Shown here one piece after another: positions 44,753 through 53,680 of a stretch of 64,000 bases of DNA. This DNA is from Chloroflexota bacterium (GTDB taxonomy: Bacteria; Chloroflexota; Dehalococcoidia; UBA1151; TMED-70), in the NCBI GenBank assembly GCA_002719425.1, contig PBHA01000010.1:124412-188411 (forward strand). Reading direction: 5' to 3'. A program made the translations under genes and the position numbers. The number at the start of each line of letters is the position of its first letter. The stretch's first letter is position 1. The notes beneath the pieces were generated by a model. That model made no database searches and was not told the origin of the DNA. It saw nothing but the letters and a program-made list of their open reading frames with translations.

Positions 44753-45975
44753 TGATGATTTCAGATCAACCTTTTGTAAAACTTTTTTTATACAAAGAAT
44801 ATAGATTGTTTTGGTTAGCTGCTTTTTTTTCAAACATTGGTATGTGGGCATTAATTTACGGCAGACTATGGCTCATGAGAATAATGACAGACTCTGAGAC
44901 AATGCTTGGGCTAGTTTCAAGCGCAAACTTAACACCAGTATTATTACTAAGTATTTTTGGAGGAGTCGTAGCAGATAAATATAATAGACTAAAAATTTTA
45001 CGTCTAACACGCCTATTGTTCTGCTTTATGACTTTTTTAACTGGAGTTTTAATCTTTTTTAAGATTATGAATCCATTGATATTAATTATTATTTCTCTTG
45101 TAACAGGAAGTTTGATCGCTTTTGATATACCCTCTAGGTCTTCCATGATAGCAAAACTGGTAGAAAAAAAATTTTTACCAGTAGCAATATCTATGTATTC
45201 AATAGTTTTTGGAATATCAGGAATAATAGGGCCCTCATTATTTCATCCAATAGTAAAATTTATAGGCATTGAAGGTTTATTTTACATAATAGGTTTATCA
45301 TATTTATTTACTTTTCTAACTCTAAAAAAAATGAATCTCAATCTTCACGCTCCTATAAAGAAGGAATCAGAAGGAGTAATAAAAGATTTATACTCTGGTT
45401 GTAGTTATCTTATAAAATCTCCTATTATCTTCATTGTTATATTTGTTGGATTCTTTTTTGGATTAACAGCAGGGTCATATGATGTTCTTATCCCAGCCAT
45501 CACAACAGAATTATTAGATGGTGATTCAGAAATTTATGGAAAACTACTCTTATATGGAGGTGTTTCTGGATTAATTTCAACCTCAATATTGATATTAGTA
45601 GGACAAAAATTAAATCAGTACGTTTTCTACTTTGGGTTTGGGATAATTTCCTCATTATCATTGATTATTATGGGATCAGACTACGGAATTGCTAATATTT
45701 TTATAATATTTTCAATGATATCTTTTGCAAAAGGTTTCTTTAATACGATGGGTACTACAATTATTCAATCTAATGTGAAAGAGGAGTTTAGAGGAAGGAT
45801 TATGAGCATAAGCCAATTAAGCTGGGGTTCTGTTGCAATCGGAGCAATTATTGTAGGTTATCTTGCTGAATCTTATTCAATTAGTTTCTCATTCAATTTT
45901 ATAGGCTTTTCAAGTCTAATAGTTATTATTATTGGGGCTGGAATTACCTTGTATAATCTGTTCATAAAACATTAA
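44749..45975 (+). CDS. MFS transporter (EntS/MFS_3-like)
   Basis: A 408-residue protein with ten to twelve hydrophobic helices. It starts with F-L-Y-K-E-Y-R-L-F-W-L-A and contains F-G-G-V-V-A-D-K-Y-N-R, the MFS motif A variant of the MFS_3 family. C-terminal E-E-F-R-G-R-I-M-S and G-A-I-I-V-G-Y-L-A-E are typical. It is translationally coupled to the dehydrogenase pair (ATGATG overlap), so it probably exports a related compound. Confidence 0.85.
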   Translation: MMMISDQPFVKLFLYKEYRLFWLAAFFSNIGMWALIYGRLWLMRIMTDSETMLGLVSSANLTPVLLLSIFGGVVADKYNRLKILRLTRLLFCFMTFLTGVLIFFKIMNPLILIIISLVTGSLIAFDIPSRSSMIAKLVEKKFLPVAISMYSIVFGISGIIGPSLFHPIVKFIGIEGLFYIIGLSYLFTFLTLKKMNLNLHAPIKKESEGVIKDLYSGCSYLIKSPIIFIVIFVGFFFGLTAGSYDVLIPAITTELLDGDSEIYGKLLLYGGVSGLISTSILILVGQKLNQYVFYFGFGIISSLSLIIMGSDYGIANIFIIFSMISFAKGFFNTMGTTIIQSNVKEEFRGRIMSISQLSWGSVAIGAIIVGYLAESYSISFSFNFIGFSSLIVIIIGAGITLYNLFIKH

Positions 45976-46095
45976 ATTGTAAGAAAGGCTTTATTTATGA
46001 GTTAAAATCTTTACGAATAACTTATAAAATGGTAAGAAAGATAAGAAAATATTATAATATTAGTATAAGATTAGAGAATTCCGAAAGGAGAGATT

Positions 46096-46962
46096 ATGCA
46101 ACCATTTGCATATTCTGCACCCACTACAATTAAAGAGGCTGTAGAAATACTAGATAAACACGGAGATAAGGCAAGACCTTTAGCAGGTGGAACAGACTTG
46201 CTAGTTCAAGTCAGAGGTGGAAGGTTTGATTTGGAAGCTGTTGTTGATGTAAAAAAGATTCCAGAACTTAATGAAATTAGTTTTGGAAAAGAGGAACTAA
46301 AGCTTGGAGCAGCTGTTCCATGCCATAAATTATATGATGACCCAGTAATAAGCAAGAATTATCCTGGTTTGATTGATGCAGCATCTTTAATAGGAAGCAT
46401 TCAAATTCAATCACGTTCGGGATTTGGTGGTAACTTGTGTAACTCTACTCCTTCCGCTGATGGAATTGCACCATTGATTGTGCATTCAGCAGTTGCAAAT
46501 ATTGAAGGTAAATCAGGATCAAGAAGTGTTCCTGTTGAAGAGTTCTGTACTGGTCCTGGATCAAATGTACTTGGTAAGGGTGAAATGTTAGTATCAATAA
46601 CTATGCCAAATAAAGGTAGTAAATTTGGAGCCTCATATGAGAGATTTATACCTAGAAACGAAATGGATATAGCTGTTGCAGCTGTTGGATCGAGCATACT
46701 TCTTGGTTCAGATGGAAAAATATCTGAAGCTAGAATAGCATTAGCATCAGTTGGACCAACTCCAATTTTTGCTAAAAAAGCGTCTGATTCCCTTATAGGA
46801 AAAGAACCAACCGAAGAAGCATTCAAGGAAGCAGGTAGTATTGCTAAAACAGAATGCTCTCCTATAGAAGACATGAGAGGAACTGCTGATCAAAGAAGGC
46901 ATCTAGTAGATGTATTAACAGCAAGAACACTTGGTAAAGCACTAGAAAGAATAGGTGGATAA
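46096..46962 (+). CDS. Molybdenum hydroxylase FAD-binding (medium) subunit
   Basis: A 288-residue CoxM/CutM-type subunit. FAD-binding motifs are A-G-G-T-D-L-L-V-Q (33-41) and G-G-N-L-C-N-S-T-P-S-A-D. A CO-dehydrogenase C-terminal domain follows (about 175-285). It passes electrons from the 2Fe-2S subunit to an acceptor. An AAAGGAGAG ribosome site precedes the ATG. The last codons (Gly-Gly) provide a GGTGG ribosome site for the next gene. Confidence 0.95.
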   Translation: MQPFAYSAPTTIKEAVEILDKHGDKARPLAGGTDLLVQVRGGRFDLEAVVDVKKIPELNEISFGKEELKLGAAVPCHKLYDDPVISKNYPGLIDAASLIGSIQIQSRSGFGGNLCNSTPSADGIAPLIVHSAVANIEGKSGSRSVPVEEFCTGPGSNVLGKGEMLVSITMPNKGSKFGASYERFIPRNEMDIAVAAVGSSILLGSDGKISEARIALASVGPTPIFAKKASDSLIGKEPTEEAFKEAGSIAKTECSPIEDMRGTADQRRHLVDVLTARTLGKALERIGG

Positions 46963-46963
46963 A

Positions 46964-47437
46964 ATGGCTATAGACAAAGTACATGTAAAAACAACTATAA
47001 ATGGACGACCTGAAGAATTTCTAACTGACCCATACGTAAGCCTACTTGATGCTTTACGTGAAATCGTTGGGCTAACTGGAAGTAAAGAAGGGTGTCTAGA
47101 TGGAAACTGTGGAGCATGCACAGTAAATATTAATGGAAGAATTGTTGATTCTTGTCTTGTTTTGGCAGCAGAGGTTGATGGACAAGAAGTTGAAACGGTT
47201 GAAGGAATGGCAAATGCTGAAGGATTACACCCATTGCAACAAGCATTTTTAGAAGAAGCTGCACTTCAATGTGGTATTTGTACTCCAGGATTTCTTGTTG
47301 CTTCTAAAGGATTATTGGATAATGAACCAGACCCTAGTGAAGAAAGAATTAGGCATTGGTTAGCTGGTAATTTATGCCGATGTACAGGATATGAAAACAT
47401 TGTAAAAGCAGTTAGGAAAGCTGCAAAAAACTCATAA
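46964..47437 (+). CDS. Molybdenum hydroxylase 2Fe-2S (small) subunit
   Basis: A 157-residue CoxS/CutS-type protein with two 2Fe-2S clusters. The plant-ferredoxin cluster uses Cys44, 49, 52 and 64 (G-C-L-D-G-N-C-G-A-C). The alpha-helical cluster uses Cys103, 106, 138 and 140 (C-G-I-C...C-R-C-T-G-Y-E-N-I). The ATG at 46964 starts one base after the medium-subunit stop. Order M-S-L is the usual one for CoxMSL-type hydroxylases. Confidence 0.96.
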   Translation: MAIDKVHVKTTINGRPEEFLTDPYVSLLDALREIVGLTGSKEGCLDGNCGACTVNINGRIVDSCLVLAAEVDGQEVETVEGMANAEGLHPLQQAFLEEAALQCGICTPGFLVASKGLLDNEPDPSEERIRHWLAGNLCRCTGYENIVKAVRKAAKNS

Positions 47438-47461
47438 AAACTATCTAGTAAGGAGATAAAA

Positions 47462-49741
47462 ATGGTAAACGTATCAGACTCTAAGAACTATAAAGTTATA
47501 GGTACTAATCCAATTCGTCATGATGGATATGACAAAGTTACAGGAAGAGCTGTCTATGGAGCAGATATAAAACTTCCGGGTCTTATTTGGGCCTCAATAG
47601 TTAGAAGTCCTCATGCTCATGCAGTTATTAAAAATATTGATACATCTGAAGCTGAAAAAGTGGATGGAGTATTTGCAGTTATGACAGGAAAAGATCTCCC
47701 TCATTTAGCAGATAGCTGGATTGATCATGGAGAAGGTACTGAGAACATAGCTTGGTCTTCAGAAAATATACTGGCAACTAAAAAAGCTCTTTATAAAGGG
47801 CATGCGGTAGCCGCAGTTGCAGCAAGAGACAGATATGTTGCAGATTATGCTGCTTCTAAAATTAAAGTCGAATATGATGTTTTAGATTCAGTCACAAACG
47901 TTGAAGATGCTACTAAAGATGGTGCTCCAATTCTTCTTTCAGATTTAGTAGGAGATCATATTGGTAAAAAAGTAAAAAATACCAATATTGCCTCCATAAC
48001 TAGACATGAATTTGGAGATCCAGATAGAGCATTTAAGGATGCAGAACACGTTGTTGAAAGGACTTTCACGCTACAAATGGTTCATCAAGGGTATATTGAA
48101 CCACATAATGCTACAGCTGTTTGGGACGAGGAAGATAGAATAAAGGTTTGGACTTCTACTCAAGGAGCGTTCCCAGTAAGAACTTCTACCGCAGCTATTT
48201 TAGATATGGATGTTTCAAGAGTTAAAGTTACTCCTCTCGAAATAGGAGGAGGTTTTGGAGGAAAGATTCCTATTTATTTGGAACCTATCGTAGCCACTCT
48301 CTCAAAGAAATCAAGAAGACCTGTAAAGGCTATCATGGAAAGAAGTAATGTATTTCAAGCTTCAGGACCAGCTCCTGGTGGAACTATTACTGTAAAAATG
48401 GGAACTGATAAAAATGGTAAATTGATAGCTGCTGAAACATCTATCAAATTGGAAGCTGGTGGATTTCCTGGTGCTGCGGTAGGTGCTGCAGTACAATGTA
48501 TATTTGCCCCGTACGATATCCCTAACACTAGAATTGACGGATATGACATAGTTGTAAATAAACCAAAATCAGCAGCTTATAGAGCTCCTGGTTCTCCTCA
48601 AGCAGCCTTTGCAACTGAAACTGTTGTGAATGAATTGGCTGAATTACATGGTATGGATCGGGTAGAGTTTAGACAAGTGAATGCTTCCAAAGAAGGAACA
48701 AGGAGAGCTGATGGTGTTGTTTTCCCTGTGATAGGTAATGAAGAAGTACTTGATGCTGCTAAAGCTAGTGATCATTGGAATTCGGAATTAGGAGAACCAA
48801 TGAAAGGTAGAGTAAGAGGAAGAGGTATTGCATCCGGTTATTGGTTCAATGTAGGTTTGAAATCTACAGTTAATTTAACTGTAAATACTGATGGAACGGT
48901 AGCTTTAATTGAAGGTTCAACAGACATCGGAGGTACAAGGACATCAATTTCTATGCAAGCTGCAGAAATACTTGGAATACCCGTTACTGATCTTAGACCA
49001 TCAGTTGGAGATACCGAAACCGCTGGGTATGCTGATGTAACAGGTGGTTCAAGAACAACTTATGCAACTGGTTTTGCAGCAGTGAAAGCTGCAGAAAACC
49101 TTATAGAAGTTCTTAAGGAAAGATGTTCAATAATCTGGTCATTAGATAAAAATGATATAGATTTTGATAATGGTACTTTTTTTGCTACAAAGGATCCTGA
49201 GCTAAAATTTACTTTCAAAGAATTAGCTGCAAATCTAGATAGCACTGGAGGTCCTGCTGCCGCAAGTGGAAGTGTAGACCTAGAATCTGCTGGTGGAGCA
49301 TTTGGTACTCACATAGTCGATCTTGATGTAGACCCTGATACAGGAAAAACAGATGTTGTACGTTATACTGCTGTTCAGGATGTAGGAACAACTATATACC
49401 CTGCATACTGTATTGGAAATATTCAAGGTGGAGTTGTACAAGGTATTGGATGGGGGTTAAATGAAGAATACTTTATGACAAAAGATGGGGCTCAAGCTAA
49501 TACTTCATACCTTGACTACAGAATGCCAACTGCACTTGACTTGCCTAACATAGATGTTGTTCTGGTTGAGAAGCCTAACCCAGGTCATCCTTTTGGAGTA
49601 AGAGGAGTAGGTGAAGTTCCTATTTGTCCTCCAATAGGTGCTATTGGTGATGCCCTTCATAATGCATTGGGTAAAAGATTTTATGATGCACCAATGAAGC
49701 CAGGAAGAATACTTAACGTTTTAGGTAAAATTACTGACTAA
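47462..49741 (+). CDS. Molybdenum hydroxylase large subunit, copy 1
   Basis: A 759-residue molybdopterin cytosine dinucleotide-type catalytic subunit of the xanthine oxidase family. Cofactor-binding G-G-G-F-G-G-K is at 262-268, and the active-site loop reads A-Y-R-A-P-G-S-P-Q (372-380). The catalytic base is likely Glu718 in G-V-G-E-V-P. The loop lacks the Cys of true CO dehydrogenase (A-Y-x-C-S-F-R), so the enzyme probably hydroxylates an aldehyde or N-heterocycle. An AAGGAG ribosome site is present. A paralogue of equal length follows after a hairpin. Confidence 0.95.
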   Translation: MVNVSDSKNYKVIGTNPIRHDGYDKVTGRAVYGADIKLPGLIWASIVRSPHAHAVIKNIDTSEAEKVDGVFAVMTGKDLPHLADSWIDHGEGTENIAWSSENILATKKALYKGHAVAAVAARDRYVADYAASKIKVEYDVLDSVTNVEDATKDGAPILLSDLVGDHIGKKVKNTNIASITRHEFGDPDRAFKDAEHVVERTFTLQMVHQGYIEPHNATAVWDEEDRIKVWTSTQGAFPVRTSTAAILDMDVSRVKVTPLEIGGGFGGKIPIYLEPIVATLSKKSRRPVKAIMERSNVFQASGPAPGGTITVKMGTDKNGKLIAAETSIKLEAGGFPGAAVGAAVQCIFAPYDIPNTRIDGYDIVVNKPKSAAYRAPGSPQAAFATETVVNELAELHGMDRVEFRQVNASKEGTRRADGVVFPVIGNEEVLDAAKASDHWNSELGEPMKGRVRGRGIASGYWFNVGLKSTVNLTVNTDGTVALIEGSTDIGGTRTSISMQAAEILGIPVTDLRPSVGDTETAGYADVTGGSRTTYATGFAAVKAAENLIEVLKERCSIIWSLDKNDIDFDNGTFFATKDPELKFTFKELAANLDSTGGPAAASGSVDLESAGGAFGTHIVDLDVDPDTGKTDVVRYTAVQDVGTTIYPAYCIGNIQGGVVQGIGWGLNEEYFMTKDGAQANTSYLDYRMPTALDLPNIDVVLVEKPNPGHPFGVRGVGEVPICPPIGAIGDALHNALGKRFYDAPMKPGRILNVLGKITD

Positions 49742-49760
49742 AGTATTTAACAAAAAATTA

Positions 49761-49828
49761 AATAAAAACCGTGTGTAATTAAGTTTTATAATTATTAATT
49801 ATAAGATTTAAGCGACACGGTTTTTATT
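49761..49828. terminator. Long hairpin between the two large-subunit genes
   Basis: A perfect 14-bp stem (AATAAAAACCGTGT with its complement, ending in TTTTTATT) encloses 40 bases that hold a second, imperfect inverted repeat around TATAATTA/TAATTATA. The T-rich right arm suits an intrinsic terminator for the M-S-L operon, or an attenuating element before copy 2. Confidence 0.65.
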
Positions 49829-49858
49829 ATTTATATAATCAGAAAAGGAATTTCACAA

Positions 49859-52138
49859 ATGACTATAAATTTTGATTCTAAAAAAAATTATAAGGTTATT
49901 GGAACTAACCCAATAAGACATGATGGATATGACAAGGTAACAGGAAGAGCAATATATGGTGCCGATGTGAAATTACCAGGACTTATATGGGGGGAAGTTC
50001 TAAGAAGCCCATATGCTCATGCAAGAATAAAATCTATTAACACAACAAAAGCAGAAGAAATGGATGGAGTATTTGCAGTAATTACGTCAAAAGATATACC
50101 CATAAATAAAGATAGAGACGGTAAAAACAGTTCTAAATTAAATGTAGATCTAAAAAGAGATGTTGATAATATTCTTGCATATAAAAAAGTTCTGTATAAG
50201 GGGCATCCTGTAGCAGCTGTATCTGCAACTGACAGAAATACTGCTAAGGAAGCATGTAAATTAATTGAGGTAGAGTACGATGTGCTTGAGCCAGTCAAAA
50301 ATGTGGATGACGCTATTGCAAAAAATGCACCAATATTATTGGAGGATATTGAAGCAGATCATTTAGGAAAAACAGTAAAGAATACTAATATTGCCAAACA
50401 TTTTAGGCATGAATTGGGAGATGCAGATAAAGATTTTAAGAATTCAGATTATGTGCTTGAAAAAGAATTTAATCTACAAACTGTACATCAGGGATACATA
50501 GAACCACATAATGCAACAGCACATTGGGATGAAAATGATCACCTTTCATTGTGGTCAAGTACTCAAGGAATGTTTGCGGTAAGAGACCTAACCGCAGGAT
50601 TTTTAGATCTTCCAATTTCAAAAGTAACATCTAATTATGTAGAAATTGGTGGAGGATTCGGAGGAAAAACTAAAGTATACCTCCCTCCTTTGGCTGGTAT
50701 TTTGTCAAAAAAATCTGGTTATAGGCCTGTGAAAATGATAATGGATAGAATATCTGTGTTTCAGGGCTCAGGGCCTGCTCCGGGAGGGAAAATAATTGTC
50801 AAGATAGGTGTAACAAATGATGGAAAAATCAACTCTGGTTCTGTAGACATAAAATTAGAAGCAGGAGCTTATCCTGGCTCTGCAATTCCTGCTGCAGCTG
50901 TATGTTGTTTAGCATGCTACAATATTCCAAATATTAAAGTTGATGCCTATGATGTTTTAGTAAATAAACCTAAAAGTGCTGCGTATAGAGCTCCAGGGTC
51001 TCCTCAAGTATCTTTTGCTGTAGAAAGCGTCATTGATGAAATTTGTGAAAAGATGACTTGGGATAAAATTGATTTTAGAATAGCAAATGCATCTAAAGAA
51101 GGTACTAGAAAACCAGATGGAGTTTTATACCACAAGATAGGATTTATAGAAACTCTTGAAGCTGCTAAGAAAAGTGACCACTGGAATTCTAAAATAAATA
51201 AAAGAAATGAAAATAAAATTTATGGTAGAGGGCTTGCTTGCGGATATTGGCATAATGGTGGAAATCGGTCAACTGTAGATCTAATACTTCAAGATGATGG
51301 GAATATAGCACTAAATGAAGGATCTGCTGACATAGGCGGTACTAGAACTTCAATATCAATGCAAGTCGCAGAAACATTGGGAATTCCCGTAGAAAATATT
51401 CATCCATCAATTCCTGATACAGATACAATTGGTTTTACTGCAACAACAGGTGGATCAAGGACAACTTATGCCACAGGATATGCAGGTTGGGAAGCCGCTA
51501 AAAAACTGATAGAAGAAATGAAAAAAAGAGTTTCAATACTATGGGAAGAACCAGAGAATCAAATATATTTTGATGATGGTAAATTTAATTCTAATGCATC
51601 AGAACTAGAAATTACTATTGAGGAACTTGCTACAAAAATAAATCCAACAGGAGGTCCAGTTACCTCAACAGCTTCTGTAAACTTGTCAGCTGCTGGAAAT
51701 GGTTTTGGTGTAGGAATTTGTGATCTAGAAATAGATCCTAAAACAGGCAAGACAGATGTAGTAAGATACACTGCTATTCAAGACGTAGGAAAAGCTATCT
51801 ATCCACAGTATGCTGAAGGACAAATACAAGGTGGAGCTGTACAAGGAATAGGATGGGCTTTGAATGAGGAATATTATATTGAAAAAGATGGAAGCATGGC
51901 TAATACAAGTTTTCTAGATTATAGAATGCCTACAGCATTAGATATGCCAAATATTGATGTTATATTAGTTGAGGTAGCAAATCCTTTACACCCTTTCGGT
52001 GTTCGAGGCGTAGGGGAAGTTCCTATTGTGCCTCCGTTAGGAGCTGTGGCTAATGCCATAAAAGACGCTACAGGAACTAGGCTCTATAATACTCCTATGA
52101 ACCCTAGAAAGATATTGGAAGTTATTGATAATGCCTAA
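49859..52138 (+). CDS. Molybdenum hydroxylase large subunit, copy 2
   Basis: A second 759-residue large subunit. It shares the N-terminal phrase K-N-Y-K-V-I-G-T-N-P-I-R-H-D-G-Y with copy 1, as well as G-G-G-F-G-G-K, the A-Y-R-A-P-G-S-P-Q loop and Glu720 in G-V-G-E-V-P. Differences lie mostly in the first third and around residues 340-360 (A-A-A-V-C-C-L-A-C-Y against A-A-V-Q-C-I-F-A-P-Y), near the substrate channel. It has no M or S genes of its own, so it may use those upstream. Its stop lies inside the next gene's start region. Confidence 0.94.
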   Translation: MTINFDSKKNYKVIGTNPIRHDGYDKVTGRAIYGADVKLPGLIWGEVLRSPYAHARIKSINTTKAEEMDGVFAVITSKDIPINKDRDGKNSSKLNVDLKRDVDNILAYKKVLYKGHPVAAVSATDRNTAKEACKLIEVEYDVLEPVKNVDDAIAKNAPILLEDIEADHLGKTVKNTNIAKHFRHELGDADKDFKNSDYVLEKEFNLQTVHQGYIEPHNATAHWDENDHLSLWSSTQGMFAVRDLTAGFLDLPISKVTSNYVEIGGGFGGKTKVYLPPLAGILSKKSGYRPVKMIMDRISVFQGSGPAPGGKIIVKIGVTNDGKINSGSVDIKLEAGAYPGSAIPAAAVCCLACYNIPNIKVDAYDVLVNKPKSAAYRAPGSPQVSFAVESVIDEICEKMTWDKIDFRIANASKEGTRKPDGVLYHKIGFIETLEAAKKSDHWNSKINKRNENKIYGRGLACGYWHNGGNRSTVDLILQDDGNIALNEGSADIGGTRTSISMQVAETLGIPVENIHPSIPDTDTIGFTATTGGSRTTYATGYAGWEAAKKLIEEMKKRVSILWEEPENQIYFDDGKFNSNASELEITIEELATKINPTGGPVTSTASVNLSAAGNGFGVGICDLEIDPKTGKTDVVRYTAIQDVGKAIYPQYAEGQIQGGAVQGIGWALNEEYYIEKDGSMANTSFLDYRMPTALDMPNIDVILVEVANPLHPFGVRGVGEVPIVPPLGAVANAIKDATGTRLYNTPMNPRKILEVIDNA

Positions 52139-52394
52139 ACTATTTTTACCATATCATCTAAAAAAAGAAACTAATAATGAAGATTATGTTGAAGTAGAAG
52201 GAAATACTCTTCGAGAAGTAATTGAAAATTTGGAAAAAATGTACCCAGGAACCAAAGAGCATCTTGTTGAGGGAAATAGAATAAAACCAGGTTTGTCAGC
52301 CATCTGTGGTTATGCTGCAACTAGAAAAGGTTTACTACAAGAATTAGAAGAAGATACTGAAGTGCATTTTTTACCTTCCATAGCTGGAGGATAA
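52131..52394 (+). CDS. MoaD/ThiS-family ubiquitin-like sulfur carrier
   Basis: An 87-residue beta-grasp protein ending in Gly-Gly, which is adenylylated and thiocarboxylated in this family. It has L-R-E-V-I-E-N-L-E, K-P-G-L-S-A-I and V-H-F-L-P-S-I-A-G-G. The F-L-P-x-x-A-G-G ending favours MoaD over ThiS. It overlaps the hydroxylase gene by eight bases, suggesting a role in cofactor supply for it. Its terminal Gly-Gly codons contain GGAGG, the ribosome site of folE. No MoaE gene is visible in the window. Confidence 0.85.
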   Translation: MPKLFLPYHLKKETNNEDYVEVEGNTLREVIENLEKMYPGTKEHLVEGNRIKPGLSAICGYAATRKGLLQELEEDTEVHFLPSIAGG

Positions 52395-52395
52395 A

Positions 52396-52959
52396 ATGGA
52401 AAATCAAAATAAAAAAATCATTGAAAACGCGTTCGAGAAAATTCTTAAAGGATTGGAAAATAACGTTGATAAAAATGGAACTAAAGATACTCCTAAAAGA
52501 GTTTCAAAAGCCTACGAAGAACTTCTTTCTGGATATGATGCAGATATAAATAAAGTTATAAATAATGCTCTTTTTGATGTCGAGTATGATCAGATTGTAA
52601 TAGTCAAAAACATAAGGTTTTACTCATTATGTGAGCATCATATGCTACCTTTTTTTGGAAAAATTGATGTTGGATATCTCCCAAACGAAAAAATAATTGG
52701 TCTTTCTAAAATACCTAGAATAACAAAGGTTTTTTCAAGAAGATTACAAGTTCAAGAAAGACTGACTGAAGAAATCGGTGAATCAATTTATAAAAATACT
52801 AAAGCTCAAGGAACTGGAGTAGTTATTACAGCTCAACATTTATGTAGTGCTATGAGAGGAGTGAATTTACCCGGTACAGAAATGGTAACTAGTTCATTAT
52901 TTGGAACTTTCAAATCAGATTCCTCAACTAGAAAAGAGTTTTTTGATCTAATAAAGTAG
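52396..52959 (+). CDS. folE: GTP cyclohydrolase I
   Basis: Makes 7,8-dihydroneopterin triphosphate from GTP. The 187-residue protein has zinc ligands Cys79, His82 (C-E-H-H-M-L-P-F) and Cys150 (Q-H-L-C-S-A-M-R-G-V), and G-L-S-K-I-P-R. It starts one base after the MoaD-like gene. It is the first of three pterin genes. Confidence 0.96.
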   Translation: MENQNKKIIENAFEKILKGLENNVDKNGTKDTPKRVSKAYEELLSGYDADINKVINNALFDVEYDQIVIVKNIRFYSLCEHHMLPFFGKIDVGYLPNEKIIGLSKIPRITKVFSRRLQVQERLTEEIGESIYKNTKAQGTGVVITAQHLCSAMRGVNLPGTEMVTSSLFGTFKSDSSTRKEFFDLIK

Positions 52960-52966
52960 GTTAGTT

Positions 52967-53680
52967 TTGAAATTAGAAAAACAAAATGTTCTCATTACCG
53001 GTTCTGCTAGCAGGATTGGAAAAGAGATTGCAATACACTTGTCTAAATTAGGCCTTAATGTGGCTATTCATTATAATTCTTCAAAAAAAGAAGCTGAAAA
53101 TACATTACTAGAAGTAAAAAAACATAATGTAAAAGCTGGTATATTTCATTCTAACCTATCGAATGAAGAAAATTGCAAAAAATTATTTAAGGAAGTAGAA
53201 AAAAAATTTGGTAATATTTCAGTGCTAATAAACAATGCATCAACTTTTAAGCAGAATACACTCGAAAATACTAGCTCTATTATGTTACAGGAAGATTTGT
53301 TTATTAATTTAGTGGCACCATTTATCCTTGCTCAGAGTATGTTTGATAGGGTAAAAAATGGAAAAATTATAAATATTAGTGATTGGCGCACTGCTAGACC
53401 AAATAGATTTTCGTATGGAGTAAGCAAAGCTGCAATTTACGGATTAACAAAATCCTTAGCAGTTTCTATGGCTCCAAATTATCAGGTGAATGAGATCGCT
53501 CTTGGAGCAATACTTCCTCCAGCTGATGATCCTAATAGAAAATTAAAAAAAATAAATCTTGGATTAATAGAACGAATTGCAAAGATTGATGAGGTTACAA
53601 GTTGTGTAGAAATGCTACTTGTGAATGATTTTATAACTGGAGAAAGGATTTTTCTTGACGGAGGAAGGCATGTTTTTTAA
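52967..53680 (+). CDS. SDR family pteridine reductase-like protein (PTR1/FolM type)
   Basis: A 237-residue short-chain dehydrogenase. The dinucleotide motif is T-G-S-A-S-R-I-G (11-18), with Arg where most SDRs have Gly, a hallmark of pteridine reductases. The Y-x3-K pair is Tyr150/Lys154, preceded by I-S-D-W-R. Its place between folE and folB supports reduction of dihydropterins, or alternatively dihydrofolate reduction in the absence of FolA. The start is TTG; no ATG lies at a matching place. Confidence 0.85.
   Translation: MKLEKQNVLITGSASRIGKEIAIHLSKLGLNVAIHYNSSKKEAENTLLEVKKHNVKAGIFHSNLSNEENCKKLFKEVEKKFGNISVLINNASTFKQNTLENTSSIMLQEDLFINLVAPFILAQSMFDRVKNGKIINISDWRTARPNRFSYGVSKAAIYGLTKSLAVSMAPNYQVNEIALGAILPPADDPNRKLKKINLGLIERIAKIDEVTSCVEMLLVNDFITGERIFLDGGRHVF

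Noticed and set aside
46407..46874. Open frame on the minus strand inside the FAD-subunit gene
   Set aside because: It is a shadow of a well-supported gene, has no ribosome site and its translation has no recognisable motif.
49761..49828. CRISPR repeat or small phage attachment site
   Set aside because: There is a single inverted repeat, no spaced direct repeats, no cas gene and no integrase nearby.
47462..52138. Aerobic CO dehydrogenase (coxMSL)
   Set aside because: Gene order M-S-L fits, but both large subunits have A-Y-R-A-P-G-S-P-Q where form I CO dehydrogenase has the Cys-containing A-Y-x-C-S-F-R loop.
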